Shown here: positions 24,078-28,153 of the stretch, piece by piece
Numbering within the stretch: the stretch's first letter is position 1
Layout of the letters: each line of letters starts with the position of its first letter
DNA from: an archaeon
GTDB taxonomy: Archaea > Nanobdellota > Nanobdellia > SCGC-AAA011-G17 > PNOQ01
Length of the DNA stretch: 28,153 nucleotides
Direction: 5' to 3'
NCBI GenBank assembly: GCA_021107835.1
Contig: JAIOSD010000061.1
Location: 1-28,153 of the forward strand
Translations under genes and position numbers: made by a program
Notes under the pieces: model-generated
Seen by the model: the letters and a program-made list of their open reading frames with translations, nothing else
Told to the model about the DNA's origin: nothing
Database searches by the model: none

Positions 24078-24164
24078 AGCCACAGGAGGGATTCGAACCC
24101 CCGATCTCTACATTTTTGTAAGTATACCAATGTAGTGCATTGAAACCGACTATGCTACTGTGGC
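24078..24164 (-). tRNA. tRNA-Thr (anticodon GGT) with a short intron
   Basis: Acceptor GCCACAG/CTGTGGC, D arm GCA...TGC, anticodon stem CTACA/TGTAG, a 5-nt variable loop, T stem GGGGG/CCCTC with loop TTCGAAT, and discriminator U. The anticodon loop is 18 nt instead of 7 (TTGGTATACTTACAAAAA), which implies an intron of 11 nt, most simply after position 37; the exact splice sites are not certain. The first 15 nt of the gene are also the last codons and stop of the LAGLIDADG endonuclease gene. No convincing TATA box was found 25-30 nt upstream, within that gene, so the tRNA may depend on readthrough. Confidence 0.85.
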
Positions 24165-25166
24165 GATTTTTGATAAATGCCTTGGGTTAGAAAATCCAAT
24201 TAAAGACATCCATTTTTTAAGTTGTTTTTGTCCATAAATCTCTATTGAATAAGAGTCTTTATTATTCGGATTTTTGTATTTTCTTTGATAGCTATATATT
24301 TTAAAATGTTTCGATAAATATTCCATCAATTGTTTATGTAATTTCTTACTAATAGTATGGAATATTATTCTTGGGTATGGGGTCTTATAGATGATTCGTT
24401 TATCCAAATATATTCCCCCATCAGTATCAAACAATCCCCTTACCATCCTTAATAGGTATTTCTCGTTTTGCTCTTCAAATAGAACTTTTGGGATTCTTAT
24501 TATATACGTCTTTCTGCTTGAAGTCAGATTTAAAAAATTCTTCAGAAAAACATAAAAAAATTTGGAATTGAAATCAACTCTTAAACTATTGCAATTATCT
24601 ATTTTTTTAATTTTAGGATTTGAATGAAATATGGTTTGTATTACTGGATTGATTCTATTGTTGTAGTAGTCTAAGTCTAGTCTTTTATCCCCGCTAAACT
24701 GTATGCGATAATGTCTCTTTTTAATGTTATATGCATGTCCATCACCCATGAAAGCACCAACAACCTCGCACAATTCTTTAGAAAGAGTAATCTCACTAAG
24801 GTTTTTATCAAGAACTTTTATTCTCTTTCTTCTACTATTCTCTGCACCCTTTTTTCTTCCAATTTTGAAATATTCTTTATTTATTTGGTAAGCCTTTTGA
24901 CCACCAAGAACACAACCCCAATTTTTATTCCTCTTTGCTATATTATTAATAAAATATTCCCTTTTGTTGGGCTTTATCATCTTAATCAACAAGTAAAATT
25001 TATCTTCAGGAATAGTGTATTTCATATTACGATAACATTCAAAGTTTGATTTTGAAATATTCAATATTTTTTCAATGACTTTCCAATTTTTAAAATTAGG
25101 GGTTTTTCTTATTTTACTAAAAAATTCCGAACATATCTTATTATTTTTAAAAATAATTCTTTCCAT
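24150..25166 (-). CDS. LAGLIDADG homing endonuclease ending inside tRNA-Thr
   Basis: 338 residues with two LAGLIDADG motifs in one chain: LCEVVGAFMGDG at 132-143 (acidic D142) and LLRMVRGLFDTDG at 238-250 (D249). It is a monomeric site-specific DNA endonuclease. The first 125 residues are an extra, basic region with a helix-turn-helix-like stretch (VIEKILNISKSNFECYRNMK) and a GG/K-rich segment (WGCVLGGQKAYQINKEYFKI), probably DNA-binding. It is free-standing, not inside an intron or intein. Its last codons (ATC GCC ACA GTA GCA TAG) run through the tRNA-Thr acceptor strand into the D arm. A TATA box lies about 24 nt before the ATG. Both catalytic acids are present, so it may be active. Confidence 0.9.
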   Translation of the reverse strand: MERIIFKNNKICSEFFSKIRKTPNFKNWKVIEKILNISKSNFECYRNMKYTIPEDKFYLLIKMIKPNKREYFINNIAKRNKNWGCVLGGQKAYQINKEYFKIGRKKGAENSRRKRIKVLDKNLSEITLSKELCEVVGAFMGDGHAYNIKKRHYRIQFSGDKRLDLDYYNNRINPVIQTIFHSNPKIKKIDNCNSLRVDFNSKFFYVFLKNFLNLTSSRKTYIIRIPKVLFEEQNEKYLLRMVRGLFDTDGGIYLDKRIIYKTPYPRIIFHTISKKLHKQLMEYLSKHFKIYSYQRKYKNPNNKDSYSIEIYGQKQLKKWMSLIGFSNPRHLSKIATVA

Positions 25167-25185
25167 ACTCTAAGAAGGCATTTTT

Positions 25186-25195
25186 TATTTAAATA
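25186..25195 (-). promoter_or_regulatory. TATA box of the endonuclease gene
   Basis: TATTTAAATA is centred about 24 nt upstream of the ATG at 25166 on the minus strand. Between it and tRNA-Leu lies a short GC-rich patch (about 25199-25214) whose meaning is not clear. Confidence 0.4.
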
Positions 25196-25231
25196 CTTGA
25201 CGCTGGTCCGTGGCAAGCTTAAAAGATAAAA

Positions 25232-25316
25232 TGCGGGTGACAGGACTCGAACCTGCGCAAGCACTAAGCTACCGGATCTTAAGTCCGGCCCATTTGACCA
25301 ACTCTGGCACACCCGC
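25232..25316 (-). tRNA. tRNA-Leu (anticodon TAA)
   Basis: Class II tRNA: acceptor GCGGGTG/CACCCGC, anticodon stem CCGGA/TCCGG with loop CTTAAGA, a long variable arm, T stem GCAGG/CCTGT with loop TTCGAGT, and discriminator A. No encoded CCA and no intron. A TATA-like ATTTATAAAT lies at 25341-25350, about 30 nt upstream. Its T arm and variable arm are nearly identical to those of the Leu(TAG) gene. Confidence 0.96.
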
Positions 25317-25447
25317 ATGCATAAGAAAGGACTAAATCCTATTTATAAATCTTTTTACAAGTTAGTTTTACATGAGCCCATATCAAAATACTTTTATTTA
25401 GTTCTCGTTTAAAATTTATTTCTTACACCAAAGCAAAAACCAAAAAG

Positions 25448-25487
25448 CTTATAAGTCTAATAACACCCAAATTAGTAAATCGCTAAT
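25448..25487 (+). promoter_or_regulatory. Promoter and possible operator of the abiE-like pair
   Basis: CTTATAAG (25448-25455) is the TATA box, preceded by A-rich BRE-like sequence. An inverted repeat, ATTAG-N7-CTAAT, fills 25471-25487, right up to the ATG at 25488. AbiEi-type antitoxins in bacteria repress their own promoter through inverted repeats, so this is a candidate site; the arms are only 5 nt. Confidence 0.35.
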
Positions 25488-25994
25488 ATGGCTGTTAAGA
25501 TGATAAAAGGATTATCAAACAAGGAAATTGAAATAATTTCAGAACTTGAACTTAAAAATAAATATTTTTTTCAGAGAAAAGATATTCAAAAACATTTTAA
25601 GAACACAAATTTAATGAATTATTACATTCACAAACTGATAAAAAAAGGTAGAATAATAAAACTGAACAAAACAAAATACTATTTGATTCCTATAAAAGCT
25701 AAAGGAGGATTTTGGGCAGAACACCCCTTTATCCTAGTAGATGAAATATTAAATAGCAAAGATTATTTTATTGGGGGCAACTATGCAAAATACTATTGGA
25801 GGTTTATAGAGCAAATCCCAAAAGAAATTGATGTATATACAACTAAAAAACAAGGAATAATGAAAATATTTAATATCCAAATAAATTTTAGAAGAACAAC
25901 AAAAAATAACTTAAAAAATGCAGTTAAAAGAAATATTAGTAATCATAGTTTCTTGGTAGCTAACAAAATCAAAACTAAAGAATGGATAAAATAA
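25488..25994 (+). CDS. AbiEi-like antitoxin/transcriptional regulator
   Basis: 168 residues. The N-terminal 60 residues form a winged helix-turn-helix (FFQRKDIQKHF...LMNYYIHKLIKKGRIIKLNK, then a short wing TKYYLIP), as in AbiEi-type antitoxins. The middle has YFIGGNYAKYYWRF, matching the YIGGxSALxxW-like block after the wing in that family, and the end is beta-rich and basic. It overlaps the next gene by 13 nt, and that gene is the matching nucleotidyltransferase toxin. In known type IV AbiE systems the AbiEi protein is antitoxin and autorepressor, acting without direct binding to the toxin. The protein is a little shorter than many AbiEi homologues. Confidence 0.8.
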   Translation: MAVKMIKGLSNKEIEIISELELKNKYFFQRKDIQKHFKNTNLMNYYIHKLIKKGRIIKLNKTKYYLIPIKAKGGFWAEHPFILVDEILNSKDYFIGGNYAKYYWRFIEQIPKEIDVYTTKKQGIMKIFNIQINFRRTTKNNLKNAVKRNISNHSFLVANKIKTKEWIK

Positions 25995-26734
25995 TATCAA
26001 TAGATGAATTAAAGGTTATAGCTGGTGAAAAAGGATTTGATATAGAAACAACTATCAAAGATTATTATTTAACATACATTCTATTCCTAATTAAAGATAT
26101 CAAAGGACTATATTTTAAGGGGGGAACTGCTTTATACAAAATATTCTTAAATCATTTAAGGCTTAGTGAGGATCTTGATTTTACTGCAACTGAAAGCATA
26201 AGAAAGATAGAAAAACAAATAAAAGAAAGATTAAAATCTAAGAAAGTTTTCAAAGAAATAACACATGATAAAAGGGTAAAAGATTTTACAAGATTAATAG
26301 TACATTATGTTTCTTATTATGGGAAAGATAGTATAATAATAGATTTGAATAAAAGGGCTAAAATTTATTTAAAATCAGAAGAACATAATTTAATACATTT
26401 CTATAAAGGCAATATCCCCGAATTTAAAGTAAAAACATTAAATGTCAGGGAGTTAATAGCTGAGAAAATATGCGCAATGGTTCAAAGATATGCACCAAGA
26501 GATTATTATGATGTTTATGAAATAATTAAAAATAAGTTACCTATTGATATAAAATTAGTTAAGAAAAAGTTTGTGGATAGTGATGAAAAATATGATATTG
26601 GAAGAATTTTTAGAAGAGGCAATAAAATTTATAATAAATGGGAATCTGATTTATTACCTTTAACAACTACTAAACCAGAGTTTAAAAAAGTGATGAACAC
26701 TTTAATGAAATATTTTAAATATAAAGAAAAATAA
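25982..26734 (+). CDS. AbiEii-type nucleotidyltransferase toxin
   Basis: 250 residues of the AbiEii/AbiGii family (DNA polymerase beta-like fold). Motif I is KGGTALYK (46-53), motif II SEDLDFT (62-68, acidic D64 and D66), and the later family block AEKICAMVQRYAPRDYYDVY is intact. In studied members the enzyme adds nucleotides to a tRNA 3' end or another target and arrests growth. It overlaps the abiEi-like gene, as usual for the pair. After its TAA (26732-26734) the same frame stays open for 18 more codons to a second TAA at 26789-26791, reading VESITKELIEDIKAIKDK. This could be an ancestral C-terminus cut off by a nonsense change. Confidence 0.87.
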   Translation: MDKIISIDELKVIAGEKGFDIETTIKDYYLTYILFLIKDIKGLYFKGGTALYKIFLNHLRLSEDLDFTATESIRKIEKQIKERLKSKKVFKEITHDKRVKDFTRLIVHYVSYYGKDSIIIDLNKRAKIYLKSEEHNLIHFYKGNIPEFKVKTLNVRELIAEKICAMVQRYAPRDYYDVYEIIKNKLPIDIKLVKKKFVDSDEKYDIGRIFRRGNKIYNKWESDLLPLTTTKPEFKKVMNTLMKYFKYKEK

Positions 26735-26833
26735 GTTGAATCTATCACAAAAGAGCTAATAGAAGATATTAAAGCTATCAAAGATAAATAAGCCTCAGGA
26801 AGACAAGTTTAAAATTATTTCAAAACCAAAAGC

Positions 26834-26881
26834 TTTAAATATAACCTAAATAATGGTTATTATAACCTAAATAGAGGTTAT
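26834..26881 (+). promoter_or_regulatory. TATA box with two tandem 20-bp palindromes
   Basis: TTTAAATA (26834-26841) is followed by two inverted repeats, ATAACCTAAATAATGGTTAT (26841-26860) and ATAACCTAAATAGAGGTTAT (26862-26881). Both have perfect 6-nt arms ATAACC/GGTTAT and 8-nt spacers differing at two bases. Their period is 21 nt, two helical turns, so two dimers would bind on one face. The second ends 5 nt before the ATG at 26887. This is a clear candidate operator for autoregulation of the downstream nucleotidyltransferase unit. Confidence 0.7.
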
Positions 26882-26886
26882 TTAAG

Positions 26887-27390
26887 ATGAATATAATAAA
26901 TTTTTTAAGAAGAAATAATAACACAAGAAAAATCTTCGGAATAAGAGAATTAAAAATCATAGAAAAGCAGTTACATGGGATTAATCTAACCCAATCAGAA
27001 AAAAATAGGCTTTCAAGAGATATTAGAAAGAAATTAGAATTTATTAAAGAAGTTTCTAGATTTTCAGATTATTTCAAGCTTAAAAAAGGAGAGATTATAA
27101 AAGAGATAATTGAAGATACAGTAAGAATAATAAAAGAAGATCAATTTTATAATAAAATAAAGAGAATAATATTATATGGTTCTGTAGTGGAAAATAAAAT
27201 TACTTTTAGATCAGATATCGATATAGCTGTTGAATTTCATACAATAGATTTAAAAAAAGCAACATTATTCAGAAAAAGAGTCTTAGGCGAGGCAAATCCT
27301 AAAATAGATATTCAAGTCTATAACATTTTGCCGGAAAAAATAAAAAAAGAAATAGATAATAAAGGAAAGGAACTATGGAAAAAAGAATAA
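26887..27390 (+). CDS. MNT-type nucleotidyltransferase (antitoxin half of an MNT-HEPN pair)
   Basis: 167 residues. The N-terminal 60 residues are a helical region (FGIRELKIIEKQLHGINLTQ, then SEKNRLSRDIRKKL) that recurs in archaeal nucleotidyltransferases and may bind DNA. The catalytic domain has LYGSVVENK (G98-S99), SDIDIAV (D110 and D112) and a third acidic D141 in KIDIQVYN, so all three metal ligands are present. MNT proteins of this type AMPylate and silence HEPN RNase partners. A HEPN-like frame starts 16 nt before its stop but is cut short after 33 codons, so the antitoxin seems to have lost its toxin. Two tandem palindromes lie in its promoter. Confidence 0.82.
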   Translation: MNIINFLRRNNNTRKIFGIRELKIIEKQLHGINLTQSEKNRLSRDIRKKLEFIKEVSRFSDYFKLKKGEIIKEIIEDTVRIIKEDQFYNKIKRIILYGSVVENKITFRSDIDIAVEFHTIDLKKATLFRKRVLGEANPKIDIQVYNILPEKIKKEIDNKGKELWKKE

Positions 27391-27476
27391 TTGATAAAAT
27401 CGAAGAAATTGAGGGCTATCTTGATGAATTAGAGAATATTAACCCAGCAACCAGAAACAAATTCATAGCCAGTTAG
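27375..27476 (+). pseudogene. Truncated HEPN (DUF86-like) toxin remnant
   Basis: Starting at the ATG 27375-27377, overlapping the MNT gene by 16 nt, the frame reads MEKRIIDKIEEIEGYLDELE and then NINPATRNKFIAS before TAG at 27474-27476. The first 25 residues are typical of the first helix of DUF86/HEPN proteins, normally about 110-140 residues long, in the normal position downstream of MNT. The rest, including the RNase motif RxxxxH, is missing, and the sequence after the stop does not continue the family in any plus frame I could read. It is called from recall of the family pattern; a genuine micropeptide is the alternative. Confidence 0.6.
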
Positions 27477-27499
27477 GGTCATTCCCTCCTTTTATCACT

Positions 27500-27622
27500 T
27501 CAATCGTTAATCCAATTGCCTAAAGCATCGCAAATCCAAGAATTAACCCCGGGGGGATATCCCTGCCCAATCAATAAAATTCTTTTTTTACCATTTATTA
27601 TTAATTCATTTGTATAGTAACA
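27500..27622 (-). pseudogene. Possible degraded small gene without a start codon
   Basis: A 40-codon open stretch on the minus strand in the 180-nt gap between the HEPN remnant and the HNH gene. It has protein-like composition (NGKKRILLIGQGYPPGVNSW, then ICDALGNWIND) and a local rise in GC, but no ATG, GTG or usable start in frame; a TAA lies directly upstream at 27623-27625. It may be the C-terminal scrap of a lost gene. Apart from this, the gap holds a run of seven T (27583-27589) that could terminate plus-strand transcripts. Confidence 0.25.
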
Positions 27623-27656
27623 TTATAAGTCTTGTGAAAGAAGTAAAAAAGCAGAT

Positions 27657-28055
27657 TTATTTTACAAATTCTTCTTCTATTTTAATTTTATTTCTTTCAA
27701 TAGCATCAAGATATCCTTTCCTTTCCTTATACCATTTTCTCTTTCTCTCTTTGATTTCATTATTTAATCTCTCTCTTCTTTGTTCTCTTTTATCAAACTC
27801 TTTTTCATTCCAGAATTCTATTAGTAGTCTTCTAATTTTAGTATGATCTGGCTCGCTAAATTGTAAATGGCATCCTGGGCACAAAGTTACAATATGATTT
27901 ATATTATAGTAATCTTCCAACTTTTTCTTATCATATAAATGATGTGCGTGTAGAGGTTTTTTACTGCCTCTACAAATAACACAGATACGATTATCTCTAA
28001 TCAATACATTTAACCTTGTTTCATCCCACTTTATTTTATTAATCTTAAAATCCAT
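27657..28055 (-). CDS. HNH-family endonuclease
   Basis: 132 residues. Two CxxC pairs (C25-C28 in ICVICRG and C59-C62 in CPGCH) form the zinc knuckle around the HNH core: HAHHLYD (H38/H39), N53-H54 in YNINHIVTL, and H63. A basic, coiled C-terminal tail follows (NEKEFDKREQRRERLNNEIK and on), likely a nucleic-acid-binding extension. HNH proteins of this small free-standing type are nicking or cutting enzymes of mobile elements and phages. It stands alone between tRNA-Thr(CGT) and the degraded toxin-antitoxin locus. A TATA box (TTTTATATAAT, 28073-28083) lies about 23 nt upstream of the ATG. Confidence 0.88.
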   Translation of the reverse strand: MDFKINKIKWDETRLNVLIRDNRICVICRGSKKPLHAHHLYDKKKLEDYYNINHIVTLCPGCHLQFSEPDHTKIRRLLIEFWNEKEFDKREQRRERLNNEIKERKRKWYKERKGYLDAIERNKIKIEEEFVK

Positions 28056-28093
28056 AAAAAAGATCAGTTTATGTATTATATAAAATTATGGCA

Positions 28094-28153
28094 AGCTTCT
28101 GCTGGGAGTCGAACCCAGGACTTCCACTTTACGAAAGTGGCGCTCTAACCAAC
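28094..28153 (-). tRNA. tRNA-Thr (anticodon CGT), cut by the window edge
   Basis: The 3' part of a tRNA: anticodon stem CCACT/AGTGG around the loop TTCGTAA, a 5-nt variable loop, T stem CTGGG/CCCAG with loop TTCGACT, acceptor 3' strand CAGAAGC and discriminator U. The 5' acceptor strand and the start of the D arm lie beyond the right edge. No intron in the anticodon loop, unlike the Thr(GGT) gene. Confidence 0.93.

Noticed and set aside
25211..25220. A 10-nt direct repeat (TGGCAAGCTT) here and at 28089-28098, next to tRNA-Thr(CGT), as attL/attR of an integrated element
   Set aside because: Only 4-5 nt of the repeat fall within the tRNA gene and the match is too short; chance is a sufficient explanation.
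1..28153. CRISPR array or rRNA genes
   Set aside because: No regularly spaced repeats and no rRNA-like long GC-rich conserved stretches are present.

Overview
The window reads as a piece of an AT-rich archaeal chromosome, most likely from a DPANN lineage of the Woesearchaeota/Pacearchaeota kind. The archaeal assignment rests on TFB, LSm, the ribosomal proteins eS8 and eL37, an archaeal-type AspRS, an XPD-like helicase, TATA boxes about 26 nt upstream of leaderless or near-leaderless starts, and tRNA genes without an encoded CCA. The DPANN assignment is an inference from compact ATGA-overlapping genes, many small secreted or lysine-rich proteins, and a giant Cys-rich surface protein.

Layout. 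1-2.3 kb: the 3' end of an unrecognised gene, a KaiC/RadA-like ATPase and a membrane protein with a lysine-rich tail, all on the plus strand. 2.3-9.8 kb: housekeeping genes: AspRS, a DEAD-box helicase, an XPD/DinG-type helicase, an M32 carboxypeptidase, an RlmE-type 2'-O-methyltransferase and a CorA magnesium channel. 9.9-11.8 kb: a SemiSWEET-like sugar transporter, then minus-strand secreted proteins, the last three genes (zinc-ribbon, 55-residue protein, Cys-rich secreted protein) chained by ATGA overlaps. 11.8-14.2 kb: information processing: an HTH protein, TFB, eS8, then divergently LSm, eL37, a 32-residue membrane peptide and tRNA-Val(GAC). 14.4-22.9 kb: a small unknown protein, then a two-gene envelope module: a 655-residue pilin-like membrane-anchored protein overlapping by ATGA a 2061-residue secreted protein that carries a lysozyme/SLT-type transglycosylase domain.

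22.9-28.15 kb is an accessory island, bounded and interrupted by tRNA genes: Leu(TAG), Thr(GGT), Leu(TAA) and, at the window edge, Thr(CGT). It holds an AbrB-nucleotidyltransferase fusion with palindromic promoter sites, a small basic protein, a tRNA 3'-end fragment, a LAGLIDADG endonuclease gene whose last codons and stop lie inside the intron-containing tRNA-Thr(GGT), an AbiEi/AbiEii toxin-antitoxin pair, an MNT nucleotidyltransferase behind two tandem palindromes with a truncated HEPN partner, and an HNH endonuclease. It looks like a site that repeatedly accumulates toxin-antitoxin and homing genes and where several are decaying.

The most notable points are the giant transglycosylase-bearing surface protein in an archaeon, the homing-endonuclease/tRNA overlap, the AbrB-nucleotidyltransferase fusion, and three short genes (55, 32 and 33 residues) that ordinary length cut-offs miss. 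No stretch longer than 300 bases lacks a gene. Everything here is from reading the sequence; no database search was run.
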